DNA from: Pluralibacter gergoviae ATCC 33028 = NBRC 105706
GTDB taxonomy: Bacteria > Pseudomonadota > Gammaproteobacteria > Enterobacterales > Enterobacteriaceae
Direction of reading: 5' to 3'
Length of the DNA stretch: 40,798 nucleotides
Assembly (NCBI RefSeq): GCF_001598855.1
Contig: NZ_BCZS01000035.1
Coordinates: 1 to 40,798 of the forward strand
Shown here: positions 1-8,359 of the stretch, in pieces
Layout of the letters: every line of letters begins with the position of its first letter
Position numbering within the stretch: position 1 is the first letter of the stretch
Position numbers and translations under genes: made by a program
The notes under the pieces: generated by a model
The model's database searches: none
What the model was told of the DNA's origin: nothing
Seen by the model: only the letters and a program-made list of their open reading frames with translations

Positions 1-170
1 TTGCCCAACCGGGGCACGTGCTGTTTGGTAGCGACTATCCCTACGCGCCGGCCTCGGTGGGGACCTCCTTTACCCGGATGCTGGATAGCTACGCCGATTT
101 CCGCGAGGGGGAACTCGAACAGATCAACCAGCTGACCGGCAGGACGCTATTTCCACGCCTGGCTAAATAG
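1..170 (+). CDS. Amidohydrolase family protein, 3' end only
   Basis: The gene enters from the left edge; the reading frame begins at base 3 and ends in TAG at 168-170, leaving about 55 C-terminal residues. The fragment contains HVLFGSDYPYAP, the C-terminal metal-binding segment typical of amidohydrolase-2 (PF04909) TIM-barrel hydrolases and decarboxylases, whose Asp (here in GSDYP) is a catalytic or metal ligand. The downstream helices (FTRMLDSY...INQLTGRTLFPRL) match the usual ending of the family, in which a short helix sits near the barrel mouth. The substrate cannot be told from this part. It is followed on the same strand by dbpA after 84 bases, with a separate promoter in between, so the two are probably not one operon. 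Confidence 0.75.
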   Translation, partial: AQPGHVLFGSDYPYAPASVGTSFTRMLDSYADFREGELEQINQLTGRTLFPRLAK

Positions 171-188
171 AGCAGGGAGGTAAACAGG

Positions 189-235
189 CATCAGGATTGC
201 CGCAGGTTGTGCTAAGATGCGCGCCAATCCTGATG
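189..235 (+). promoter_or_regulatory. Inverted repeat framing an extended -10 promoter for dbpA
   Basis: CATCAGGATTG at 189-199 and its exact complement CAATCCTGATG at 225-235 flank 25 bases. Between the arms lies TGCTAAGAT (210-218), which reads as an extended -10 element. The right arm would then cover the transcription start and the left arm the -35 region. The arms could be a split operator for dbpA or a hairpin ending the upstream gene; no T-run follows, so I favour an operator. No regulator can be named. Confidence 0.4.
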
Positions 236-254
236 TCTTAACCGGAACAATCCC

Positions 255-1628
255 GTGACCTCATTTGCTGAACTGAACGCCCTCCCGCCGGAACAACTCG
301 CCAACCTTAACGAACTGGGCTTTACCGCCATGACGCCGGTGCAGGCCGCCGCGCTGCCCGCCATTCTGGCCGGAAAAGACGTCCGCGCCCAGGCGAAAAC
401 CGGCAGCGGCAAGACCGCCGCCTTCGGGCTGGGCCTGCTCCAGCATATCGACCCGGCGCAGTTTGCCACCCAGTCGCTGATCCTCTGCCCGACCCGCGAA
501 CTGGCGGATCAGGTGGCGAAAGAGCTGCGCCGCCTGGCGCGCTACATGCCGAATATCAAAATACTGACCCTCTGCGGCGGCCTGCCGTTCAGCGTCCAGC
601 GCGACTCCCTGACCCACGCCCCGCATATTATCGTCGCCACCCCGGGACGCCTGCTGGATCACCTGAAAAAAGAGACCGTGAACCTCGACCGCGTGCAGAC
701 CCTGGTGCTGGACGAAGCGGACCGGATGCTGGACATGGGGTTTGCCGACGCCATTGACGAGGTGATTGCCCATGCCCCGGCGCAGCGGCAGACCCTGCTG
801 TTTTCCGCCACCTGGCCGACGGCGATTGCCGCCATCAGCAGCCGCATCCAGCGGGAGCCGGTCACCGTTGAAACGGATAGTGTTGACGAGCTGCCGGCGG
901 TGGAGCAGCAGTTTTATGAAGTGGCGCGCGGCGGTAAGATTCGCCTGCTCCAGCAGCTGCTGAGCAAATATCAGCCCGCCTCCTGCGTAGTATTCTGCAA
1001 CACGAAAAAAGATTGCCAGGCGGTGTGCGACGCCCTGAGCGAGAGCCGCCAGAGCGCGCTGGCCCTGCACGGCGATATGGAGCAGCGCGACCGCGACCGG
1101 ACGCTGGTGCGCTTCGCCAACGGCAGCAGCCGCGTGCTGGTGGCTACCGACGTGGCGGCCCGCGGCCTCGACATTAAGGCCCTGGAGATGGTGATTAACT
1201 TTGAGCTTTCCTGGGATCCGGAAGTCCACGTGCACCGCATTGGCCGCACCGCACGGGCCGGGGAGAGCGGACTTGCCATCAGCTTCTGCGCGCCGGAAGA
1301 GGCCCAGCGGGCGACGGTGCTGGAAGAGATGCTCAGCATGACCCTCGACTGGAGGCCGTTGCCCGCCGGCGCCGCCACTGCGCCGCTGGAGGCGGCGATG
1401 GCGACCCTGTGCATCGATGGCGGTAAAAAGGCCAAAATCCGCCCCGGCGATATTCTCGGCGCCCTGACCGGCGATATGGGCATCGACGGTGCCGATATCG
1501 GCAAAATCGATATTCATCCGATCCACGCCTATGTGGCCATCAAAGCCCCCGCGGCGCGCCATGCGCTGAAGCAGCTGCAGCAGGGCAAAATCAAGGGGCG
1601 CGCGGTTAAAGCGACGCTGCTCAGGTAA
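255..1628 (+). CDS. dbpA: ATP-dependent 23S rRNA helicase DbpA
   Basis: DEAD-box RNA helicase that acts late in 50S subunit assembly and is guided to hairpin 92 of 23S rRNA by its C-terminal domain. Its 457 residues match the E. coli protein length. Visible motifs in order: Q-motif with TPVQ (27-30), Walker A AKTGSGKT (47-54), PTRELA (79-84), DEAD (153-156), SAT (184-186), and HRIGRTAR (327-334). Residues from about 385 to the end form the DbpA-type RNA-binding domain (PF03880). The start is a GTG at 255; the residues after it align with the E. coli N terminus. The stop directly abuts the stop of the convergent ves-like gene, with no base and no terminator between them, so read-through antisense RNA is likely. 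Confidence 0.97.
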   Translation: MTSFAELNALPPEQLANLNELGFTAMTPVQAAALPAILAGKDVRAQAKTGSGKTAAFGLGLLQHIDPAQFATQSLILCPTRELADQVAKELRRLARYMPNIKILTLCGGLPFSVQRDSLTHAPHIIVATPGRLLDHLKKETVNLDRVQTLVLDEADRMLDMGFADAIDEVIAHAPAQRQTLLFSATWPTAIAAISSRIQREPVTVETDSVDELPAVEQQFYEVARGGKIRLLQQLLSKYQPASCVVFCNTKKDCQAVCDALSESRQSALALHGDMEQRDRDRTLVRFANGSSRVLVATDVAARGLDIKALEMVINFELSWDPEVHVHRIGRTARAGESGLAISFCAPEEAQRATVLEEMLSMTLDWRPLPAGAATAPLEAAMATLCIDGGKKAKIRPGDILGALTGDMGIDGADIGKIDIHPIHAYVAIKAPAARHALKQLQQGKIKGRAVKATLLR

Positions 1629-2177
1629 TCAGCCCGCCGTCCGGACGATCTCTGTCACCATCAGCAGCGCATCCCCGGTGAGCGGGACCAGCTCGCCGGG
1701 AGCTTCTTCCTGCCACCAGATGCCGCTTGCCCCGGCATACTCTTCGCCCGCCATGCGCCAGCGGCCCGCGCAGACCCAGGCGATACCTTCGCCGCCCGGA
1801 CAGCAGGCCGCCGACGTGCTCACTACGCCGGCCCGGGCCCTGCCGCGCAGCGTCATGATGTTGAAATCCAGTCCCGGCCCGGCGATCCCTTCGCTGACGA
1901 GCGGCCGTTCGCCGGGGAAGGACCAGGGTTCGCCGCGCCGGAGATAGTGCGACACGCCGCCGCCGCGCAGCCAGAAAGGCTCGCCCTCCAGCAGAACCAG
2001 CGTCCTGTCGATCCCCTCAAAGCGCGAAAAGGGGCCGTCGGCCTGCAGCGTAGCCACGCTGCAGCGCCACAGAAAGGGGGCCTCCGGGTGCGGGACGCGG
2101 ACAATCTCCCGGGTCTCTCCGGCGCCGTTCTGCCAGCGGCTCACCGGCAGTGAAGCGAAGGTGAAGGGGACTATCAT
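1629..2177 (-). CDS. ves: Ves/HutD-family cupin protein
   Basis: This 182-residue protein belongs to the HutD/Ves family (PF05962), small double-cupin proteins. HutD is often encoded with histidine-utilisation genes and is thought to act as a governor of urocanate levels. E. coli Ves was linked to cold adaptation. The family signature WQNGAGETREI is at residues 16-26, and the DFNIMT segment in the middle is also typical. There is no signal peptide, so the protein is cytoplasmic. The ATG at 2177 has the family's usual N terminus. The gene is convergent with dbpA and divergent from an NCS1 permease; a TTGTATATACAA palindrome lies in the shared upstream region. Choosing between the names ves and hutD needs a phylogeny; the enterobacterial setting next to dbpA favours ves. 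Confidence 0.8.
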   Translation of the reverse strand: MIVPFTFASLPVSRWQNGAGETREIVRVPHPEAPFLWRCSVATLQADGPFSRFEGIDRTLVLLEGEPFWLRGGGVSHYLRRGEPWSFPGERPLVSEGIAGPGLDFNIMTLRGRARAGVVSTSAACCPGGEGIAWVCAGRWRMAGEEYAGASGIWWQEEAPGELVPLTGDALLMVTEIVRTAG

Positions 2178-2294
2178 CGGGCGGCCTCGTCCGGCACGGC
2201 TACGCAGTTAACCATTTCATTACCTCAAGTAACAAAAAATTCACAACGTGACTCACAAAACGATCATCGGGCGGGTGTCGACAGATGTCAATGG

Positions 2295-2306
2295 TTGTAT
2301 ATACAA
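2295..2306. promoter_or_regulatory. Perfect 12-bp palindrome, HutC/GntR-like operator
   Basis: TTGTATATACAA is a perfect palindrome in the divergent region between the ves/hutD-like gene and the NCS1 permease, about 40 bases before the permease start. The TGTA..TACA layout is what I associate with GntR-family regulators of the HutC type. An AT-rich TATCAT just downstream (2311-2316) could be a -10 element, so a bound repressor would block the permease promoter. No hutC gene is in the window, so any regulator would act from elsewhere. Confidence 0.45.
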
Positions 2307-2345
2307 GGCATATCATATCCATCATCTCCCAGCCGAAGGACGCCT

Positions 2346-3773
2346 ATGCCATCTCCAACGCCAGATCGGGCAACGCCCGGCAAAACCGCTTTCCGCGAAT
2401 CGCGCTCGATAGACTACATCCCCGGGCGCGAGCGCCACGGCCACCCCTTCAGCCAGTTCACCCTCTGGCTCGGCGGCAATCTGCAAATCACCGCGATCGT
2501 CACCGGCGCGCTGGCGGTAGTGCTGGGCGGAGACGTGGTCTGGTCGCTGGTGGGGCTGTTTATCGGCCAGCTGCTGGGGGCGTGCATCATGTCGCTCCAC
2601 GCCCTGCAGGGGCCGCGCCTGGGGCTGCCGCAGATGATCGTTAGCCGGGCGCAGTTCGGCGTTTACGGCGCGGTTATCCCGCTGGCGCTGGCCTGCCTGA
2701 TGTATATCGGCTTCTCCGCCAGCGGGACGGTGCTGGCCGGGCAGGCGATGGCGAAGCTGCTTTCGATCTCCGATACCGGCGGCATGATCCTGTTCAGCGT
2801 CCTGATCGTGGTGATTGCCGTACTGGGCTATCGCACGATCCACCGGCTTGGCAAAGCGGCGAGCGTTATCGGCGTGCTGGCCTTTATCTGGCTGTTTGCC
2901 TCGCTGCTGTGGAATGTGCCGCTGGCCGGCCTGATGCACGACAGCCGCTTTTCGCTGCCGATGTTCCTGCTGGCGGTCTCGCTCTCGTCCTCCTGGCAGA
3001 TTGCCTTTTGTCCCTATGTTTCCGACTATTCGCGCTATCTGCCGCAAAACACCTCCGGACGCGGCACCTTTTTGGCCGTCTTCTGCGGTACGGTGCTCGG
3101 CTCTCAGGCGTCGATGACGCTGGGCGTGCTCACCGCCGCCGTGGCCGGCAGCGCCTTTTCTGGGCACGAGGTGAGCTATATCGTGGGCCTGGGTAAAAGC
3201 CAGGCGGCGGCGATGGTTATCTATTTCGCCATCTGCTTTGGCAAGCTGGTTTTCACCACCATGAATGCCTACGGCAGCTTTATGTCGCTCACCACGATTG
3301 TTGCCGGGTTTCGCCAGCGCTCTGCGATAGGCCAGCGCGGCCGGGTGCTGTTTGTGGTGCTGATGGTCTCCGCCTCCTGCGCCATTGCGCTGCTCAGCGA
3401 ACCCGCCTTTTTAAAGAACTTCACCCACTTCCTGCTGTTCCTGCTCGCCTTTTTCGTACCGTGGAGCGCCATCAGCCTGACGGACTACTACGTTATCTCC
3501 GCCGGCGCGGTAGACATCCCCGCGCTGTACGATGCCAAAGCGCGCTACGGCGGCTGGAATGCGCTGGGGATCGCCGTCTACATTACCGGCGTGCTGATCC
3601 AGCTGCCGTTCATCGAAAACCCGCTTTTTCACGGCGCGCTGACGTGGATTTTCGCCGGCAATGACGTCTCCTGGCTGGTGGGCTGGCTGGCTACGGCCGG
3701 GCTATATTACGCGCTGCGGCACCGGGACGGGCGACGCCTTCCGGCGCGCACCTATTATCCGGTCGGGAGCTGA
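2346..3773 (+). CDS. NCS1-family cytosine/purine-type permease
   Basis: Polytopic inner-membrane transporter of the nucleobase:cation symporter-1 family (PF02133), which imports cytosine, purines, allantoin, thiamine-type or hydantoin substrates with H+ or Na+. About 12 hydrophobic segments are visible. The conserved first-helix region GNLQITAIVTGALAV is near residues 45-60, after a hydrophilic N-terminal tail with the DYIPGRERHG segment. I chose ATG 2346 (475 residues) because AAGGA lies 6 bases before it. In-frame ATGs upstream, e.g. 2295, lack a ribosome-binding site and overlap the palindrome. Divergence from a HutD-like gene recalls Pseudomonas hut clusters that include a CodB-like transporter, so histidine- or urocanate-related transport is possible, but the substrate is unproven. 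Confidence 0.85.
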   Translation: MPSPTPDRATPGKTAFRESRSIDYIPGRERHGHPFSQFTLWLGGNLQITAIVTGALAVVLGGDVVWSLVGLFIGQLLGACIMSLHALQGPRLGLPQMIVSRAQFGVYGAVIPLALACLMYIGFSASGTVLAGQAMAKLLSISDTGGMILFSVLIVVIAVLGYRTIHRLGKAASVIGVLAFIWLFASLLWNVPLAGLMHDSRFSLPMFLLAVSLSSSWQIAFCPYVSDYSRYLPQNTSGRGTFLAVFCGTVLGSQASMTLGVLTAAVAGSAFSGHEVSYIVGLGKSQAAAMVIYFAICFGKLVFTTMNAYGSFMSLTTIVAGFRQRSAIGQRGRVLFVVLMVSASCAIALLSEPAFLKNFTHFLLFLLAFFVPWSAISLTDYYVISAGAVDIPALYDAKARYGGWNALGIAVYITGVLIQLPFIENPLFHGALTWIFAGNDVSWLVGWLATAGLYYALRHRDGRRLPARTYYPVGS

Positions 3774-4011
3774 AGGCGCGATCCGGCTTCTGTTTCGGTA
3801 ATTTTTTGTTTCTGCTTTTTTGGATAACTGTGGCAAATTGTTTATATTTTCGCCGCCATTCCTTTTCTCATTCGTCGCAGTGGCCCAGGCATCAGCGCAA
3901 CAGCATCTCATCGTGATGATGCCGGGGCGCATCCTGTAAAATCACCGGCGCTATCAGTAACAACCGCGTACAGGTGAACGCGGCGCGGGTGAAATAATTT
4001 TCCGCGACGCT

Positions 4012-4057
4012 AAAAACAGCAGGCTGCCCGCCTGATGACGGGCGGCCTGCTGTTTTT
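4012..4057 (+). terminator. Strong rho-independent terminator
   Basis: The left arm at 4012-4029 and right arm at 4040-4057 pair over 18 positions with one G-U pair, the GC core AGCAGGC(T)GCCC flanked by an A5 and a T5 run. The A5/T5 flanks make it usable in both directions. It lies 238 bases after the permease stop and insulates the downstream operon. Confidence 0.85.
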
Positions 4058-4183
4058 ATATGCGTCCGGAGAATATGGTTACGGCGTTATTATTACGTGA
4101 CGAAATAGAGATGTTCATAATTTTGCAAAATAACTTTACAAATTAGCAATAAGCCACCTTTGATAACAATAGGCTGGCAATGG

Positions 4184-4205
4184 TTTTGTGATTCACTTAA
4201 CATTA
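4184..4205 (+). promoter_or_regulatory. Candidate CRP-cAMP site upstream of the gluconate dehydrogenase operon
   Basis: TGTGA at 4187-4191 and TAACA at 4198-4202 are separated by 6 bases, within an AT-flanked 22-mer that fits the CRP consensus well except one base in the second half-site. It lies about 225 bases before the first gene. Catabolite control of gluconate oxidation would be sensible but is inferred. Confidence 0.5.
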
Positions 4206-4429
4206 ACGCGCTTCGTCAGCGGCTTATCAGACGAGGCGGCAGGAGAAACCCCTGAAGACAAGGGGAAAATAATAATTACTGACTACACTCATTCATAACG
4301 GTGTTCTGCTTATCCCCGGACAACCGGCTGCGATCTGTAACCGATAATAATCCGATTTTAGCTCTCTTTTAAATCGTTTCAGGTTTTTGATGTTTATAGC
4401 GATAACAATTTTCTGGATAGGAATGTGAT

Positions 4430-5179
4430 ATGGCGAGCGAGAAAAATAACAGTTCCCGACGGGACTTTCTTGTTAAATCAATGAGTCTCATCCCGGCCGT
4501 AGTTGTCTCCGGCGGCAGCATCGGCGCGGTGGGCTTCTCCGGTGCGGCTGCGGCGGCAGAAGATACGCCGAAAACCCCTGCGGCCCCGGCGCAAAGCGGC
4601 GAGAAGTGGCAGCCGCAGTTTTTTAACGACGTTGAGTGGGCATTTATCAATGCCGCCGTCGCCCGCCTGATCCCGGCGGACGAGCGCGGGCCGGGGGCGC
4701 TGGAGGCGGGCGTGCCCGAATTTATCGACCGGCAGATGAATACCCCTTACGCCACCGGGTCAATCTGGTACATGCAGGGCCCCTTTAATCCCGACGTGCC
4801 GAAAGAGATGGGCTACCAGCTGCCGCTGGTGCCGAAGCAGATCTACAACCTCGGCATTCACGATGCCAACGCCTGGTGCAAAAAGCAGCACGGCAAGCTT
4901 TTCGCCGAACTCAGCGGCGAACAGCAGGACGCCGTACTCGGCCAGTTTGAATCCGGCGACGCGCAGTTCGAACAGCTGCCTTCGACACTCTTCTTCTCTT
5001 ATCTGCTGCAGAATACCCGCGAAGGCTTTTTCAGCGATCCTATCCACGGCGGCAACAAAGGCATGGTGGGCTGGACGCTGATTAACTTCCCGGGCGCGCG
5101 CGCGGACTTTATGGATTGGGTGGAGCGCGGCGAGCGCTATCCGTTCCCGCCGGTATCAATCAAGGGAGTGAGGGCATAA
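4430..5179 (+). CDS. Gluconate 2-dehydrogenase subunit 3 (Tat-exported small subunit)
   Basis: Small subunit of the membrane-bound FAD gluconate dehydrogenase, which oxidises D-gluconate to 2-ketogluconate on the periplasmic face (family PF13618). At 249 residues the length is normal. The N terminus is a twin-arginine signal: SRRDFLVK at 9-16, then a hydrophobic stretch and an Ala-rich cleavage region near residue 43. Since the flavoprotein that follows has no export signal of its own, this subunit is expected to carry the folded FAD subunit through the Tat system. The ATG at 4430 has AGGA upstream. The next gene starts 3 bases after this stop, which implies tight co-translation. A CRP-like site and an AT-rich leader precede it. 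Confidence 0.92.
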   Translation: MASEKNNSSRRDFLVKSMSLIPAVVVSGGSIGAVGFSGAAAAAEDTPKTPAAPAQSGEKWQPQFFNDVEWAFINAAVARLIPADERGPGALEAGVPEFIDRQMNTPYATGSIWYMQGPFNPDVPKEMGYQLPLVPKQIYNLGIHDANAWCKKQHGKLFAELSGEQQDAVLGQFESGDAQFEQLPSTLFFSYLLQNTREGFFSDPIHGGNKGMVGWTLINFPGARADFMDWVERGERYPFPPVSIKGVRA

Positions 5180-5182
5180 CCC

Positions 5183-6967
5183 ATGGCAACTGTACTGAAA
5201 AAAACAGACGTCGCGATTGTCGGCTTCGGCTGGGTGGGCGCGATCATGGCCAAAGAGCTGACCGAAGCGGGCCTCAACGTGGTGGCGCTGGAGCGCGGCC
5301 CGATGCGCGATACCTGGCCCGACGGCGCCTATCCGCAGGTCATCGACGAGCTGACCTACAATATCCGCCGCAAGCTGTTCCAGGATCTCTCTAAAAGCAC
5401 CGTCACCATCCGCCATAACACCAGCCAGACCGCAGTACCTTATCGCCAGCTGGCGGCCTTCCTGCCGGGTACCGGCGTCGGCGGCGCGGGGCTGCACTGG
5501 TCCGGCGTCCACTTCCGCGTCGACCCGATTGAGCTGCGGATGCGCAGCCACTACGAAGAGCGCTACGGCAAATCGTTTATTCCCCAGGACATGATTATTC
5601 AGGACTTCGGCGTCACCTACGACGAGCTGGAGCCGTTCTTCGACAAGGCCGAGAAGGTGTTCGGTACCTCCGGCACCGCCTGGTCGGTCAAGGGTAAAGT
5701 GGTCGGTAAGGATAAGGGCGGCAACTTCTTCGCCCCGGACCGCTCCAGCGACTTCCCGCTGCCGGCGCAGAAGAATACCCACTCGGCGACCCTGTTCCAG
5801 CAGGCGGCGCAGTCGGTGGGCTATCATCCCTATAACCTGCCGTCGGCCAACACCTCCGACTCCTATACCAACCCCTACGGCGCGCAGATGGGGCCGTGCA
5901 ACTTCTGCGGCTTCTGCAGCGGCTACGCCTGCTACATGTACTCTAAAGCATCGCCGAACGTGAATATTCTGCCGGCGCTACGTATGGAGAAACGCTTCGA
6001 GCTGCGCACCAATGCCAACGTGCTGAAGGTTAACCTCACCGACGACAAGCAGCGCGCCACCGGCGTCACCTACGTGGACGCCCAGGGTCGCGAAGTCGAG
6101 CAGCCTGCCGATCTGGTGATTATCGGCGCTTTCCAGTTCCACAACGTGCACCTGATGCTGCTTTCCGGCATCGGTAAACCCTACAACCCGGAAACCGGCG
6201 AGGGCGTGGTGGGCCGCAACTTTGCCTATCAGAACATGACCACCATCAAGGCCATCTTCGATAAAGACACCTTCACCAACCCGTTCATCGGCGCGGGCGG
6301 CAACGGCGTCGGCGTGGACGACTTCAACGCCGACAACTTTGACCACGGCCCGCACGGCTTTGTCGGCGGTTCGCCGTTCTGGGTCAACCAGGCCGGGACC
6401 AAGCCTATCTCCGGCCTGCCGGTACCGCCGGGCACGCCCGCCTGGGGCAGCAAATGGAAATCGGCGGTGGCGGACACCTATACCCACCACCTGTCGATGG
6501 ACGCCCACGGTGCGCACCAGTCCTATAAGCAGAACTATCTCGATCTCGATCCCAACTACAAGAACATCTACGGCCAGCCGCTGCTGCGCATGACGTTCGA
6601 CTGGCAGGAGAACGACATCAAGATGGCGCAGTTCATGTACGAGAAAATGGCGCCGATTGCCAAAGCCATGAACCCGAAATACATGATGGGCAGCCCGAAA
6701 AACGCCAACAGCCACTTCGATACCACCTCCTACCAGACCACGCACATGAACGGCGGGGCGGTGATGGGGGAGGATCCGAAGACCAGCGCGGTGAACCGCT
6801 ACCTGCAGAGCTGGGACGTGCATAACGTCTTCGTCATCGGCGCCTCGGCCTTCCCGCAGGGGCTGGGCTATAACCCGACCGGCACCGTCGCCGCGCTGGC
6901 CTACTGGTCGGCGAAGGCGATCCGCGAACAGTATCTGAAAAACCCCGGCCCGCTGGTTCAGGCATAA
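5183..6967 (+). CDS. Gluconate 2-dehydrogenase flavoprotein subunit (GMC family)
   Basis: Catalytic FAD subunit of the periplasmic sugar-acid dehydrogenase, 594 residues. The dinucleotide-binding motif GFGWVG is at 14-19, with the ribose-binding Glu at 37 (LERG). The C-terminal GMC domain has the active-site His521 (HMNGG) and Asn564 (NPTG). A cysteine cluster C239, C242, C245, C250 fits the iron-sulfur ligand set of the bacterial FAD sugar dehydrogenases that pass electrons from flavin to the cytochrome subunit. There is no signal peptide, so export probably depends on the Tat-bearing small subunit encoded just upstream. The substrate could be gluconate, 2-ketogluconate or a similar sugar acid; the three-gene order is the classical gluconate dehydrogenase one. 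The cytochrome gene follows after 12 bases. Confidence 0.92.
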   Translation: MATVLKKTDVAIVGFGWVGAIMAKELTEAGLNVVALERGPMRDTWPDGAYPQVIDELTYNIRRKLFQDLSKSTVTIRHNTSQTAVPYRQLAAFLPGTGVGGAGLHWSGVHFRVDPIELRMRSHYEERYGKSFIPQDMIIQDFGVTYDELEPFFDKAEKVFGTSGTAWSVKGKVVGKDKGGNFFAPDRSSDFPLPAQKNTHSATLFQQAAQSVGYHPYNLPSANTSDSYTNPYGAQMGPCNFCGFCSGYACYMYSKASPNVNILPALRMEKRFELRTNANVLKVNLTDDKQRATGVTYVDAQGREVEQPADLVIIGAFQFHNVHLMLLSGIGKPYNPETGEGVVGRNFAYQNMTTIKAIFDKDTFTNPFIGAGGNGVGVDDFNADNFDHGPHGFVGGSPFWVNQAGTKPISGLPVPPGTPAWGSKWKSAVADTYTHHLSMDAHGAHQSYKQNYLDLDPNYKNIYGQPLLRMTFDWQENDIKMAQFMYEKMAPIAKAMNPKYMMGSPKNANSHFDTTSYQTTHMNGGAVMGEDPKTSAVNRYLQSWDVHNVFVIGASAFPQGLGYNPTGTVAALAYWSAKAIREQYLKNPGPLVQA

Positions 6968-6979
6968 GGAGCGCAGACA

Positions 6980-8323
6980 ATGAAAAAACACCTTTTGTCC
7001 GCGCTGGTGCTCGGACTGATAAGCTGCGCCAGCTGGGCGCAGGATGATGCCAGTAACGCCGACCTCATTAAGCGCGGCGAATATCTCGCCCGCGCGGGCG
7101 ACTGCGTGGCCTGCCACACCAACGGCCGCCAGGGCGCGCCGTTCGCCGGCGGCCTGTCGATGATGACGCCGATCGGCGCGATTTACTCGACCAACATCAC
7201 TCCCGATAAAGAGCACGGCATCGGCAACTATACCTTTGAAGAGTTCGACGATGCGGTGCGCAAAGGCGTGCGCAAAGACGGCAGCACCCTCTATCCGGCG
7301 ATGCCCTATCCGTCATTCGCCCGGGTGACCGAAGAGGACATGCGCGCGATGTACGCCTACTTTATGCACGGCGTGAAGCCGGTGGCGCAGGCCAACCGCG
7401 ACGTGGATATCCCGTGGCCGCTGTCGATGCGCTGGCCGCTGGCGATCTGGCGCGGCATGTTTGCGCCGGACCCGCAGGCGTTTGTCGCCAAAAGCGGCGC
7501 CGATCCGGTCATCGAGCGCGGCCGCTACCTGGTTGAAGGCCTCGGCCACTGCGGCGCCTGCCACACGCCGCGCGCCATCACCATGCAGGAGAAGGCGCTG
7601 AGCAACGACGAGAGCGACAAATTCCTTTCCGGCAGCAGCGCGCCGATCGACGGCTGGGAGGCCACCAGCCTGCGCGGTGAAAACCGCGAGGGCCTGGGCA
7701 CCTGGAACGAAGCCGAACTGTCCGAGTTCCTGAAAACCGGGCGCAACGACAAGAGCGTGGTGTTCGGCGGCATGAGCGACGTGGTGGAGCACAGCCTGCA
7801 GTACCTCTCCGACGAGGACATCACGGCCATCTCCCGCTACCTCAAATCGCTGCCGCCGCAGGGCGGCAAGCAGTCGGCCGAGCCGGAGAAAGACGACACC
7901 GCCGCGCGGCTGTGGAAGGGTGACGACAGCAAAACCGGCGCCGCCCTGTACGTCGATAACTGCGCCGCCTGCCACCGCACCGACGGCGCCGGCTACAAAA
8001 AGGCGTTCCCGATGCTCAAGGGCAACCCGGTAGTGCAGACCGACGATCCGACCTCGCTTATCCACATCATCCTCACCGGCAGCACCACGCCGGCGGTGAA
8101 AGGCGCGGTGTCGCAGCTGACGATGCCGTCCTTCGGCTGGCGGCTGGATGATCAGCAGGTAGCGGACGTCGCCAACTTCGTGCGCAGCAGCTGGGGCAAC
8201 AAGGCCTCTGCGGTGACCGCATCGGATGTGGCTAAAGTGCGTAAAGACCGCGACACCATCGCCGATGAGAAGGCGATGGGCAGCGCTGACGTCTCTAAGC
8301 TGCCGCCGCAGCCCGGGCAGTAA
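6980..8323 (+). CDS. Tri-heme cytochrome c subunit of gluconate 2-dehydrogenase
   Basis: Membrane-anchored cytochrome c subunit that takes electrons from the flavoprotein and hands them to ubiquinone. A Sec signal peptide ends at ASWA (residue 20). Three heme attachment motifs CxxCH are present: CVACH at 42-46, CGACH at 191-195, and CAACH at 328-332, spaced as in the alcohol/gluconate dehydrogenase cytochrome family. Total length is 447 residues, as usual. AAGGAG lies 8 bases before the ATG. The polar C-terminal tail has no obvious transmembrane helix, so attachment may be by an amphipathic segment. Cytochrome c maturation genes must be elsewhere. A hairpin follows 8 bases after the stop and ends the operon. 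Confidence 0.93.
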   Translation: MKKHLLSALVLGLISCASWAQDDASNADLIKRGEYLARAGDCVACHTNGRQGAPFAGGLSMMTPIGAIYSTNITPDKEHGIGNYTFEEFDDAVRKGVRKDGSTLYPAMPYPSFARVTEEDMRAMYAYFMHGVKPVAQANRDVDIPWPLSMRWPLAIWRGMFAPDPQAFVAKSGADPVIERGRYLVEGLGHCGACHTPRAITMQEKALSNDESDKFLSGSSAPIDGWEATSLRGENREGLGTWNEAELSEFLKTGRNDKSVVFGGMSDVVEHSLQYLSDEDITAISRYLKSLPPQGGKQSAEPEKDDTAARLWKGDDSKTGAALYVDNCAACHRTDGAGYKKAFPMLKGNPVVQTDDPTSLIHIILTGSTTPAVKGAVSQLTMPSFGWRLDDQQVADVANFVRSSWGNKASAVTASDVAKVRKDRDTIADEKAMGSADVSKLPPQPGQ

Positions 8324-8330
8324 TTAACCC

Positions 8331-8359
8331 CGGAGCTTCCGCCCCCTGCGGAAGCTCCG
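8331..8359 (+). terminator. Hairpin at the end of the gluconate dehydrogenase operon
   Basis: CGGAGCTTCCGC (8331-8342) pairs perfectly with GCGGAAGCTCCG (8348-8359) around a 5-base loop. The downstream run is only TCTCACCTTA, so termination may be partial, or the hairpin may protect the transcript 3' end. Confidence 0.65.

Larger units (their letters stand above)
3774..4429. other. Non-coding gap between permease and gluconate dehydrogenase operon
   Basis: These 656 bases hold no convincing gene. The first part ends in a strong terminator hairpin (4012-4057). The second part is AT-rich and contains a CRP-like site (4184-4205) and a small hairpin CCCCT...AGGGG (4249-4265) in what would be the leader of the dehydrogenase operon. 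An open frame antisense to the start of the next gene has no ribosome-binding site and is treated as chance. Confidence 0.6.

Noticed and set aside
261-1562. 433-codon open frame antisense to dbpA
   Set aside because: High-GC codon usage of dbpA keeps the opposite strand open; the translation has no family resemblance and no ribosome-binding site.
5978-7216. 412-codon open frame antisense to the gluconate dehydrogenase genes
   Set aside because: Shadow of two well-supported genes; runs across their boundary and shows no domain.
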